Positions 22,843-34,330 of a stretch of 64,000 nt of DNA are shown here, one piece after another. The position numbers and the translations under genes are program-made. How positions within the stretch are numbered: position 1 is the stretch's first letter; each line of letters begins with the position of its first letter. A model generated the notes under the pieces. That model was not told the origin of the DNA, made no database searches, and worked only from the letters and a program-made list of their open reading frames with translations. Origin of the DNA: Jaapia argillacea MUCL 33604 (Eukaryota; Basidiomycota; Agaricomycetes; Jaapiales; Jaapiaceae); the NCBI GenBank assembly GCA_000697665.1, contig KL197750.1, positions 103,721 to 167,720 on the forward strand. The letters run 5' to 3'.

Positions 22843-25284
22843 TCATATAAGCTTACGCCTTTTTAAGGCGTTACCAGATGTCTTCGAATTCCCAGTCCTC
22901 TCGCTCGCCGATGGTGGAATATTCTCCCCTTCAACTTCTACGACCTTCCTCTTTGATCGTCGCCTAGTCTGGGGTGTCGAAGGACAATTGCCCCCATCAC
23001 CTGCTACCAGCATCTTCTGAGAGATACGCGGTTGATCATTTCGCTGTTGAAGGTCTTGACGAACTGTACCCACGACCTGCTTCGATTGAGGGGGGAATGA
23101 CTCGAAGCTTAAGGTCACCACGGCATCGTGACTGGGCCAACCTTGAGAGTTCAACGCCGTTTCGAAAGCCTTCAAAACGTTGGTGTGGGTGAGTCGGTCG
23201 AGTGGACTGATATTGGAATCTGAAACGGATGCGATAAAACCCTGAGATGCGTAATGGCTGCGAACCAACATCACCAGATCGCGCAGAAGTTTAGTCAAGG
23301 GGATGTGACCCTTGACTTCAACAACGGAAGGTGACTCCGCCAGGCAGCATTCGACAACGAAGGCGAGCTTTCTCTCGTATCCCTCGTCGAATACAGTGGA
23401 TAAGATGTCGGGACTCTGATTTGTAGGGGTGTGACGGAGAATGGAGTAAAGGGTAACCCAATAGTAGGACTCCAGATCGTGCCACACTTTGTGCTCGGCA
23501 TCGGGGTTCATCAGTCGATTGATGGAAATAAATTGGAACGTCCCCTATAGCAAGATCGCTCAGTACCTCTTACCTTCGGCTTCATGATAGACTCACCGTC
23601 AGGCCACATCCTTCCTCAGGTCGGTCTGTTTTGGAGAATGAAAATTCAGGATCAATTATGAATCCCTTTGCACCTTGCTCGTCCTTCGGATCGGCGGAAA
23701 TGAGAATATTGTTCGTGCTAATGTCACGATGGATGACCCCGGCCTCAACCATATTCTTGTGACCTGCAGGACCGTTAGCAAAGTTATTAACTTCAGGGGT
23801 GACACAACGGACCGATGATCGCATCACGAATTGCCTCAATTAATTGGCGAGTACTCGAGAATCTGTGCAATGGTATTCCAACGGAGAGCAGGATAGCTCG
23901 GTGGTGAGTCCGCTTAATGTACTTCCCCTTGTGGAGGTCAGGGACACGAGTTTGGCGGCGCGAATCATCCACATCATTTCCAAGTTCAACATCTCGGTCC
24001 ATTCTTGCGACACCGAAAGCAAATGTCCCTGTACCGGGACAGCCCTCTTCCCTGCCGTATATCTCGTCATAGATTGCACCCTCCGATCTCCAACCTTCTT
24101 CCCGCCAAGCATCTTTGAGAACAACGAACTGGAGGTCATCTGATCCTGCTCGGATCGCTAGCCACGTTCGCGTCCCTGGACCGAATAAATCTTGTGAATT
24201 GAATATCGGCGAGCCAACAGAAAGGAAAACCTCTTCTTCCTCACTTCCAGTAGTGGTGGGCACCAAGATCCGAGTGGCAGCGGTAACGTCGGGAAGATGA
24301 TCGACAAGTCCGCGACGGACGGCTTCCTTGCATGCATCTTGAACCAGCTTCACCTCAGCAGCAGCAGTCACAGGCAGCGAAGCGGTGACGTCGACGCCAC
24401 GCCCTTCCTGGCCAACACGATCCAAGCGAACGAGGAAGTCGGCTAGAATCTCTGGGTCGGTGATGTAGTTGAAACGCTCGGATACGACTGAGGCAGAGCG
24501 ATCCCAGCAGAAAAAGCGACAGAAGTGTCCGAAAATACCGATGCCAAAAACGAAGCATCGTGGTTTCGCCTTGGTCATGTGAAGGGCGTAGTCGTAGAAC
24601 TGTACGGTGGTCTCATAACGTATGTCCCGGTCTTGAAGGCTCACAAATGGATCGTCCTTGGCATCCTGCCTGACCTTGATAAATACGTCGGCCGAGAACC
24701 AAGGTGTATTTTCAGGAGCGTCTTCGGGGAAAATGGCGATGTCCATTGCCGTCTCTTTGCCGTCTTGTTTGGCTGTGCGACCGGAACAGTTCCGGATAGA
24801 CATGGAGCTGGATTCTCCTTTGTCGATCATGAGGGAGCAGGCCTTCGTGGTCGCCCGAACCTGGAAGTCAATCCATGAGTCAGTGAGGAACGATATCGAC
24901 TTCAAGATAGATGACCCGTACCAATGCATCACACATCAATGTCTCTTCAGTGTTAGAAGAGATGAGCTTAGCGCTGAATACCCTCTTGAGCTGAGCTGCA
25001 AAGCGGCGAGGAGGCTGCTTCCCTGCGAAAGGCTTATGAACGGTTGGGAAACATCCTGAGAAGAAATCTTCAAGTCCGACGGGACCTATGAAGGAAGGAT
25101 CGTCGTCGTTTCCAAGATCACGGCCATCTACTGATGTAGCGGGTAACTGCGAGGAGTTTTGGGTCTCACTCTGATACGTTGTGTGGGCAAGGATTGGGAG
25201 GGTGGGCACAGTTGACAAAGGGGGTGAGGGTGGTAGAGATGATAATGGTGACAGAGGAGGAAGTGTATCACTATGAGAACTCAT
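22843..25284 (-). CDS. FunK1 fungal-type protein kinase A
   Basis: Four exons (24922-25284, 23813-24860, 23597-23763, 22843-23544), 759 residues. FunK1 is a kinase-like family expanded in basidiomycetes, with substrates mostly unknown. Seen: a Pro/Ser-rich N-terminus, 'FFCWDRSASVVSERF' (about residue 240), a candidate ATP-binding Lys in 'VVLKDAWREEGW', the catalytic loop 'HRDISTNNIL' (about residue 480), and a 'IDPEFSF' segment where canonical kinases have DFG. Near the end is a basic, NLS-like 'RRRSKRKVVEVEG'. Each boundary aligns with kinase B. Tandem duplicate of the next gene upstream. Confidence 0.88.
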
Positions 25285-25937
25285 TTTACCAGAACGTTTA
25301 CCAGGAGTCGCTCAAAGTCAAGGCAAAGGCGAAGAAATTTGTATGCACGCTGCCAGTTATATTTCAGTGCGCGGAAGTCCTATTGTCCCAGCGAGGTCGC
25401 TTTGGCGGCCCACCATATTGCAATTGGTGGCCGTTGCCAGTGGTCTGAGCAAAGCCACACAGGATTGACATAGTTAGGTGGTGTGGCACTGTGGCGTGGG
25501 TTCATTGAGTCCTTGGACGTCTCAGGCGGACCTTCTCTCCGCTGTCCGCCTGGTCATCCTGGCGCTGTTGAGTACCCAGGACCGTGAATATCCTCGATCG
25601 CAAGAACGCAGCACTGGCGTCCCATTGGTAATCATTCATCACGGCCTATCACCGAAGTCGTATCAATAGCTGTGTTATCACTCGCAAGGGATAGCTATTG
25701 GAATGGAAACACACACCACCAACGACACCAACGGTGTCTCCACTTGTTGGACCGCTGCGACGTTGCAGATCCAAGCATAGGCCGTCGGTTCCGAGTGTCG
25801 GAACTTTATTTGTCGGTCACTTCACAACTTGTGAAGGTATGGATTAATAGTACTTACTTGCTACAAAGATGAATATGTGGGGTGGTATACAAATGATGAG
25901 TAAATAAAGAAAATAATCGGAGAGTATCCTTCGTGAA
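25285..25937. other. spacer between tandem kinases with duplicated promoter
   Basis: The part next to kinase A (25,360-25,470) matches the upstream region of kinase B at 28,485-28,600: both hold 'gcgaggtcgctttggcgg', 'gttgccagtggtc' and 'tctgagcaaagcca'. The rest shows nothing. Confidence 0.6.
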
Positions 25938-28390
25938 TTATCTACGCTTTTTCGTGGTGCTAGCAGATGTCTTGCCCGTCCTCTCACTCGCCGGCGGTGG
26001 AGCATTCTCTCCTTCAACTTCTACAATCTTCCTTTTCGACCGACGACTGTGCCCCTGTACCGAAGGACGATTATCCTTATCTCCTGCGACCAGCACTTGT
26101 TGAGAATGACGGGATCTCTCGTTTCGTTGTTGAAGGTCTTGAAGAGCTGCTACTGCGTCTTGCTTGGACTGCGGGAGGCAGAGCTTGAAGATGGCCGCGG
26201 CGTCATGAGTGGGCCAGCCCTCGGTGCTCAACGCCGTGTCTAAAGCTTTCAAAACATTGGAGTGGGTGAGTTGGTCCAGTCTGCTGGGATCGGAGACCCT
26301 AAACAACTCGACATCCTCCTCGGGTTTGTAATGGCTCCGAACTAGGATCACCAGATCGCGTAGCAGTTTAGTCAACGGGACGTGGCCCATGACTTCAACG
26401 GTGGACGGTGAGCGCGGTAGCGAACACCGGTTGATGTAGGCCAACCTCGCTGTACAACCCTCGTCGAATAGACCGGGGATAATGTCTAGACCACGGTTCG
26501 TGGTGGTGTGCCGGAGAACGAGAAAGAGGGTAACCCAATAGTAAGACTCCAGGTCGTGCCACACTTCGTGCGCGAGGTCGGGGTTTGTCATTCGGTTGAT
26601 GGAAATAAACTGGAGTGTCCCCTGTATTGGAAACACTGAGTACCTGTTGAACCATCGACTGCAGTGTCCACTCACCGTTATGCCACATCCTTCGTCGGGC
26701 CTGTCTTCCTTGGAGAAAGCAAACTCCGGATCGATCATGAAACCCTTGGCACCTTGTTCGTCCTTCGGATTAGCGGAGATGAGGATATTGTTCACGCTAA
26801 CGTCACGATGGATCAATCCGGCCTCAACCATGTTCTTATGACCTGTAATACTGTGAGCAAGGGCTACGAGCGGAAGGGGAGAGAGAACCGACCGATAATT
26901 GCATCACGAATAGCCTCGATTAATTGGCGAGTACTTGAGAATCTGTGCAATGGTATTCCAACGGAGAGCAGGATAGCTCGGTGGTGAGTGCGTTTAATGT
27001 ACTTCCCCTTGTCGAAGTCAGGGACGCGAGTTTGGTGGTGTGGATCATCCGTATCATTTCCAAGGTCGACGTCTCGGTCCATTCTCGCGACGCCGAAAGG
27101 GAACGTCCCTGAATCGGGACAACCTTCTTTCCGGCCATAGATCTCATCATAGATCTCACCCTCCGATCTCCAACCTTCTTCCCGCCACGCATCCTTGAGA
27201 ACAACGAACTCGAGGTCATCCGCTTCCGCACGGACGGCTAACCACGTTCGTGTCCCTCGTCCGAATAAAGATTTTGGACGAAATACCGGTGGACCAATAG
27301 AAAGGAATAGCTCTTGTTCTTCGCTTCCAGTGGCTCTGGGAACGAAGATCCGAGTGGCAACTGTGGCGTCGGGCAGGTGATCGACAATTCCACGATGCAG
27401 GGCTTCCCGGCATGCATCCTCGACCAACAGTACTTCAGACTTGCTGGTCACTGGGAGCGTAGCGGAGATGTCGACCCCACGTCCCGCCTGGCCAACGTGG
27501 TCCAAGCGGACGAGGAAGTCGGCCAGGATCTCTGGTTTGTCAATATAGTCGAAGTGCTTGGATGCGACGGAGGCAGAGCGATCCCAGCAAAAAAAACGGC
27601 ACAAGGATCCAAAAATGCCGATGCCAAAAACGAAGCATCGTGGTTTTGCTTTGGTCATCTGACACGCGTAATCGTGAAACTGCGTGAGGGTCGGAAGATG
27701 GGTGGACCTGTCCTTATGGTCCTGAAGGCCATCACCAACAAATGGGTCGTCCTTGGGGTCCTTCTTGACCTCGATGAATGTGTCGGCGAAAACCCACGGT
27801 GCATCCTCTGGGGCGTCGTGCGCAAAGACTGCCATATCAACCGCGGTCTCTCTTCCATCTTGCTCTGCCCTATAGTTGGAGCGGTTTCGGATAGACAGGG
27901 TGGACGCTTCTTCGCCTGCCATGAGGGAGCAAGCTTTCGTCATCGCAGTGACCTGGAAGGTAATTCATGAGCGATGAGAGGAACCGTATCGACTGCGAAA
28001 TTTTATGTTGCGCACCAATGGATCATACATCAATGGCTCTGAAGCATCCAGTGGGATACAGTCTGTGTTGAATACTTTTCTGAGCTCAGCAGCAAAGCGG
28101 CGAGGAGGCGTCTTCCCGGCGTATGGCGCCTGGGCTGCGGGGAAACACTTCAAGAAGAAGTCGTCGAGTTCTACAGGGCCTATGAGGTAAGGTTGCGAGT
28201 CGTTTCCCAATTCACGACGATCTGCTGATGGATCGGGTAAGCGCGAGGCATTTTGGGCATTGCTCTGATATTTTTTGCGGATGACGACGGGTCGAGGGTC
28301 AGGAAGGGAAGGAATTGTCGGCAAATTCGGCGAGGAAGGTGGCGAGGATAGCGGCGAGGAGGGAGGGGGAACACCAAGATGAGAACTCAT
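25938..28390 (-). CDS. FunK1 fungal-type protein kinase B
   Basis: Four exons (28016-28390, 26893-27952, 26676-26842, 25938-26621), 761 residues, with the same exon phases as kinase A. Seen: 'FFCWDRSASVASKHF', 'VVLKDAWREEGW', 'RTHHRAILLSVGIPLHRF', the catalytic loop 'HRDVSVNNIL', 'MIDPEFAF' in the DFG position, 'WHDLESYYWVTL', and a C-terminal basic cluster 'RRSKRKIVEVEG'. The start at 28390 (MSSH) matches kinase A; an in-frame ATG 30 bp upstream would add ten residues. Amino-acid changes against kinase A are spread over the length and both copies look intact, so both are probably active or under similar constraint. Confidence 0.88.
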
Positions 28391-28931
28391 TGTGTCAGAA
28401 TACCACGAGTGGCTCAGCAAAGGGGAAATAAAGGACGCACGGATGTGGGAGGCATGTCGATATATACTGGAATTTCGGTGTGGACGCAGTGTGCAGAAGT
28501 GCTATTGTCCAAGCGAGGTCGCTTTGGCGGTCTACCTATACTTGACATTTCGTGGCTGTTGCCAGTGGTCGCGGGTCTGAGCAAAGCCAACGAACCACAC
28601 AGAAGCACTGATGTGACTACGGTCACGGTTTGGGTCCACCGGAGTTTGCCGTCATTACAATCCAACAGCAACGGTTCGCGATCGCATTGGAAGAGGAATA
28701 TGTGATACTGTGATGAAGCACTTGAGGCTATAGAGATAGATAGATATCATATCATTTGCAAGTGAGGAATAAGGTGACAGGAATCAAGATTTGTTGCGTC
28801 CAATTCTGGGTACATGGCTCTGACTAAAAGCTCACTGGCACGGACGGGTCCTGTTGCCTCTCTATTCGAAGGATCTGAAGACCACGGAAAACGATGTATA
28901 AACCTCTTCTCGTCCTTGGTGTACACGACCT
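28391..28931. other. promoter of kinase B and 3' flank of nuclease gene
   Basis: Contains the sequence shared with the kinase A promoter (around 28,485-28,600). No gene seen. Confidence 0.55.
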
Positions 28932-31900
28932 CTACGTATCCCCTCCCTGCGCCAGCTGACTATCAACGGAAGTCAATCTAGGTAACACGATACTTGACTT
29001 CTTCCTCGCCACCTGTCTCCTCACGCCCTCCACTATCATCCTGCTCCTCTCAGATTGAAGTATCGAGATCGTCCCTTCACGCTCATCATCGTCGAACCGT
29101 AACATTGTCGGAGGGAAGCGAGGGATGGGAGGAGCAGCTGGTGGTGGTGGCTGAAGTTGACTTGAAGAAGCGGACTTGGAGCCTGGTGACTGACGGATAG
29201 TTGTGAAATGCTTGGATTTGCGTTTACGAGGTACGGCCAGGTCTGGTCGAGCAAGTCGTAATCTATCGGCGATTAACTCACGTTCCTTCCTCATCTTCCT
29301 CCTCTCTTCCCGAGCAATATCATCAGCAGTTGGTTCGATGAGAACCGACAGGGTCGCATCGTGAACAGCTAGTTGGCCGACGTTCTGTTTGCTACGCTTG
29401 GGCGATTGTGTCTTGTGGGAAACGACGGAAAGTCGCTGATGTGGATCACCTGCAGAGCCAGCGACTTCCAACGACTGGCTTTCGGATACGGACCCCGATC
29501 GTGAGGCCACCCCATCCCTGGCAGTCCCAGTAGCCGATCGTCGAATAGAGACATTCTCCTTGTAGGATGAAAGGTTAACTGCAGAGTTTGTGGTCTCCTC
29601 GCCCATCATGCAATCATCGACCTCGACTTTCCTTCGCTTCTGCGCACGAACGTCATCCGGGTTGCCACAGTCCGTTCGCTTGATAGGAGTGATATTTTGA
29701 CTCAGGTCTAGGAAAGGGCTCGATCCAGTTCCCGCATGGCTGGTGTTCTGCGGATGTTCCAGGGGCCGGTAGGATGAAGGTGAAGGGAGTCGAGGGATAG
29801 AACGAGGCGACTCGGAAGAGTTTGGAAGGCGACTTGTCGTACTCTTGTGTCGGGATGGAATATGGAGGGGAGATGCGAGATTGGGCTGTTGTTGAGATGT
29901 TCTTCGCGTCTGAGGTGTGGACAGAATGTAGTTACTTCGACCTTCGTCGGGTACGAGGAGCTTCGACGGGCCTGGATGGGGACGGGAACTCGGAGTGAGC
30001 GGGATGCCCTTCCCACGTAACGAGAGACGTGGAGTCATTGGCTCGCCTACCACGTCCCTGATTCCCTCAGCCTCCATTTCCTCTGAACCATCACTTCTGA
30101 AGGGCGACGAACTAACCCACCACTTCCCGTTCTTCTCTCCCTTCTCCAAGCTTTCACTGAAGAACAACCTGTGTGCGGTCCTCCCTCTCTCATCATCAAC
30201 GTCACCTTCATCGGTTTCTTGATCGCTGTCTCCTTTCTCTTTCCTTCCATACCACCAACTTTTAGCCTCGACTTTCCCTTTTCCTTTATCGTTCTCGCTG
30301 TGGACATGGCCTCCTCCCTCGCAGCCATCGCTACCATCGACTTCAGGTACACCAGTACCTCGAAGCAAACGACTAACGAGAGCACACTCCGAGCTTCCAG
30401 CCGGTAAGTAGCCCCTCATAACCTCCAACTTCCTTCTCAATTTCCCATCCTCCGCCCACCTTTCGGCTTCTTCCAACGCTCCCCTCCCTTCAAGATTCTT
30501 CAATGCAGTATCTCCGATATCATCTTTCATCACTTCAACAACATCTGATCCTGCAGAAATTTCTCGACGACGAGTGGGACCTGGACTACGAGGACTCAAA
30601 CAATCTTCGAAGATCTTGTCGATGCAGAGCCAGTCTAGCCCTTTTAGAGCCGGCGTCAACGTGTTCGGGACAATGCGTCGGGGTCGGAAGAGGGAGACGA
30701 AGGAACGGAGTTCCGGGAGGGTGGAGTGTCGAGATAGAGGGACAAGCTATTTCACGAGCACGTCATCTCGAAATCAGTATCGAGGATTGGGGGGAAACAC
30801 TCGAATGGACTGACCAGACTATGGATGATTTCGCCTTTCTTCAACTTATCCTTCATCTCCGACAAATAGAGGCTCCACCCACTCACACCCATCGTCACAG
30901 GATTCACATAAACTACATGCTTGCCATCAGACTTGCCCTTTTCCTTGCTGTGCTGAGTATCCGTCTCCTCAGCGACATGCTCACAACGATCGAACCTTTC
31001 GCATGCGTGAAATTTGGTGGAGCTTGCATCGCGGGTGACGATAGATTTGAGGCAGGGGTCGGAAATGGCCATGTAGATAGAATGTTTGTATCGATCCACG
31101 TGGATCTTCGGTGTCCGTTGGTGAGAGGGCAGGAGTGAAGGGGTCCAAGACTAACACACCTTACAATGGAATGAAGCCGCTATGGCCTTGAGGATATCTT
31201 CGTATCCCCAAGTCCAAACATTCAAGAAGAACACGGTTGTCGGTGGCAAAAGGGCGATTAGCTCGATGAGCCCTGATGTAGCTTGTGACTATTTTTTCAA
31301 GAGCGAGTAGTGAATAGGGAGATAAGTCCGGGAAGTAAGACGGTAACTAACTTTGGTCGGAACTACAAGGGGAGATAAAACGCAAGCCGTATCCAAGTAA
31401 ATGGCATCAAGGGTCTTCCTCGACGATTTACTACCTTGAGGTACATAATCGTTCCAGTTGAATCGGGCGTGGACTTGGGAGGGGGGAGGTGTGTGGATAT
31501 ATTCCTGTATCAACGGGTTCCGAATCAGAGATTCGATGAACCACGGTTCGGCCCTAAAGTCTCCCGTGTGAAGGATGGAGCCCTTGTTGCCTTGGATAAG
31601 GAACCTGGATCGACCAAGGGCGGTGAGCAAAGGTGGACCGCGACAAGCTCAACAACTGAACGATGAACTTGCATGATAGCACCTGGGCAATGATTAGCAT
31701 CAAAAAGTGTGATCAAGACGCGTTCGTTGTGGCACAACTCGATCTCTGTAGGTGTGTGCAAGGGAAGTGGTTTCTGACAACAAAACGAGGTCATGGGCAT
31801 GGAGAAGGCGAAATAACATGGTGGCGTACCAAAAGGTCTCTCGAGCCGACGTAAAACACGCTTCCGTCACCACCCTTGACCGGATCGACTTTCAAATGCC

Positions 31901-32369
31901 TAAAGGTTCTCATCTTCTCACCCCTCAACTCCATCTCATGCAGCGCCCTCTCTGCGTAAACCTCATGTCTCAACAGCATCTCCTTCGCGTCATGAGAACA
32001 TATCACGACGGAGCCAAAAGATTTCGATGACAAGCCGACGATGTGGTCGGAATGAGTATGCGTGAGGAGGTGCAAAGCAGGTATAAGCGTTGCAGTGAAC
32101 TCATCGACGCGGATTGAGTAGGGGAGAACAAGGGAGTTGTAAGGAGTTCCCGGCGGCATGGTTCTGTCCAGTATTTCTTGGGCACTATATATCGTGGCGA
32201 GTAGATCGTTCAGTGGAAAGTCGTATGTTGATATTCTGCCTCGAGTCACCGGAAGGGATCCACGAGCTCTTTCGGTCCCGCCAATAATAAATCTTTCTCC
32301 AGCTGATCCTACTCAGCTGGGATGTGTTCGGCGTAGGAGCAAAGACCTACTAGCGAGGTAGGATTCCAT
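28932..32369 (-). CDS. SNM1/Artemis-type metallo-beta-lactamase nuclease
   Basis: Seven exons (32351-32369, 31830-32302, 31673-31773, 31352-31604, 31160-31288, 30815-31105, 28932-30746), about 1026 residues. The family (SNM1/PSO2, Artemis) comprises nucleases of cross-link and double-strand-break repair. Seen: 'THTHSDHIVGL' (HxHxDH, about residue 88), 'FDANHCPGAIMFLIQG', 'ILHTGDFRAEP', 'AIYLDTACVLS', and the DRMBL part with 'VDRYKHSIY', 'FHACERFDRC', 'VPLSRHSTLPELRSF' and 'RRIVPNTLTPALKGLDW'. The last 550 residues are disordered and Ser/Arg-rich. The intron after 31673 starts with GC (gcaagt). The 19-bp first exon is inferred, because the frame otherwise has no ATG. The call is firm; the N-terminus is not. 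Confidence 0.87.
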
Positions 32370-32899
32370 GAAATGTTGAAATGCTCGACAGAAGTGAAAA
32401 GCCACGCGGCGATGACACGTGGTAGAATCAAAATTCGATATCCAAGTTATAAAGTGCTTTCTGCAGAGCTTCATATGCTTCTCCTCCACTTTGCTGCTGC
32501 GAAGTTTGGAGATGCTGGGCTGTTGTTCTTAGACCCCCTTTCTGAGGGGAAGATCACCTCGACTCTGCTTGATGGCCCTTGATACAACTTTGTTACTTTG
32601 ATGAGTACAATAGGCGACGTACAGCTTTTACAGATCTGGTAGACTGTTTGCATAGCCACAGCCTGCAATTAAACCATCGCGACGTTCAGCACTCATCCTG
32701 TTCTAACTCACTGTCTTGTTCCCACTGTGTCGCCCTATCCACAGGAATGCACCTGAACACCATGGTCAAGGAAAGACACCAGACACACAGTGTCTTTCCT
32801 TCCTCGTCCTCCCAGGATGCCCCGGTCCACTCGTATCCACCAAATTGTCACCCTCGCCCGATTATCTCAGTGACTCAACACCAAGGTGAATTCTTAGGC
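32370..32899. other. divergent intergenic region
   Basis: Between the nuclease gene (minus) and M1 (plus). From about 32849 onward the sequence belongs to the left arm of the inverted duplication and matches the window end in reverse complement. Confidence 0.5.
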
Positions 32900-33887
32900 A
32901 TGCCGTCAGAACCATCGTCTGCCTGCGACGCTCCCATCCGAATCCACTCCCTTCCACTTCCGTCAGCGTCGACTTTGCCAGGAAATAACACCCGCCCTCG
33001 CTATCGAATATCGTGCTACCGTCTTGTTTCTGCCGTCTCTGTTGTTGCCTTTGGAGTGCCCAAAGCAATCGCAGCATACCAGAATGCACAGGTCACCGCC
33101 ACCACGTTGGATTGGATATCTGGCATTTCTCTCTCTCTTTTGTGAGTATCTCGCATCTCATCCTCGACCCAGTGTTGACTGAACCTCATTCTCATGGAGC
33201 ATCATGGTAGCTGGGTGGTGGGAACAGGACCCTCCATCGTGCCTGAAGTGGTTTTTTGATACAGATTGGACACCTCGCAAGCCTAATTGGGAGGTGTATC
33301 GGCATGCTGCCAAGGTCCTTTCAGAGTGTATGCAAGGCCCTGTGAACTTCGGTGAGTACAGGAAAGTCGTGACACCAGCGCCACCAGCTTATAGTCGTCA
33401 CCCCTTCTAGTATGGGCTCCGCTCCTAATCCTCTCCACGGTTCTGGCTTCTTTGTGTGGCGCCATCTGTATGCCCCTCAATCATCTCTCGAAAACTTCAT
33501 TACTTATATCGTTGTCCTTAGGGGCAGAATCGTGGATAACTAACTTGGGTGAATGTCATTCAACTTTTGAGACCGTCGTCTTGTGGTATCAAAGAGTCAG
33601 CACCACCGTAATCCTCCTCCTCTATCTGTTGTGTAAGGCAATTTTCACCCTATCGGACGGTTTGATCAGCCAGACTGACCATAATTTGGTGTATGCTAGA
33701 CTTTCTGCGTCGTAGATGCTGGATATCCCTCCTCGGGTGGGCTCTGATGATGGTGCAGATATTGTCTTACACTTTCAAGGATTCGGTATTCCATGTGTCA
33801 CCATTTATTGGACTGTTGCCGTTTGTCCTTTTGGGATTGGTAGTGGGCTCAGTTATGGTCCTTATCGTGTTCTTCATTCCTCATTGA
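32900..33887 (+). CDS. small multi-span membrane protein M1, unknown family
   Basis: Five exons (32900-33141, 33200-33351, 33411-33467, 33522-33632, 33700-33887), 249 residues, every phase matched in M2. I do not recognise the family. About five hydrophobic segments are seen: residues 48-62, a segment across the exon 1/2 junction ('SLSLFIMVAGWW'), the short third exon, 'TVILLLYLL', and two near the C-terminus ('WALMMVQILSYTF', 'LLGLVVGSVMVLIVFF'). Polar 'DTDWTPRKPNWEVYR' lies between. Exon 1 is nearly identical to M2, but exons 3-5 are strongly different. The exon 1/2 acceptor (33199) is the least certain. Confidence 0.62.
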
Positions 33888-34330
33888 GAGGTTCGTAAAA
33901 CACCCCAGTGAAATATGAGATTGTTGTCCCATCGTATCCAAAAAGTACAAGTGTCATCAAACGTCGTCGAAGGATGTCGAGTCGGACATCTGGTATTGTG
34001 ATGAAATTGAAGGCACGGATGGTAGCTAGAACAGGTGTGGTGTTTAGTAGCTGGGTTGTATCCTTTCTTATAGCCAACTAATTCCGGTCACGGGTAGGAA
34101 CGCTGTCACTTCGGATATACTCTGCAGAACGTGGAGGGGTCGAGGATGATGTCCCCAAATCACAGTTTCGCCTCGATATCCTCAAGCAAATATGTTGTAA
34201 TGAGAAGAATTTGCATTGGAGTAGGACTGCACGAATTGAAGTGTGCACAAGCTGCTATGTAACGTATCGAATGTAGTATGTAGATAAAACGCAAAGGAAG
34301 GTAATAAATATCGAGTGACCATTGTCCAAT
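33888..34330. other. convergent spacer between M1 and GMC 1
   Basis: 3' flanks only; matches 62474-62893 in the other arm. Confidence 0.6.

Noticed and set aside
27314-27970. 218-codon plus-strand frame
   Set aside because: Mirror frame of FunK1 kinase B; a similar but broken frame opposite kinase A shows it is not conserved.
33633-33699. read-through of the fourth intron in M1
   Set aside because: All three family members have gtaagg/gtgagg donors here; in M3 only this donor keeps the frame.
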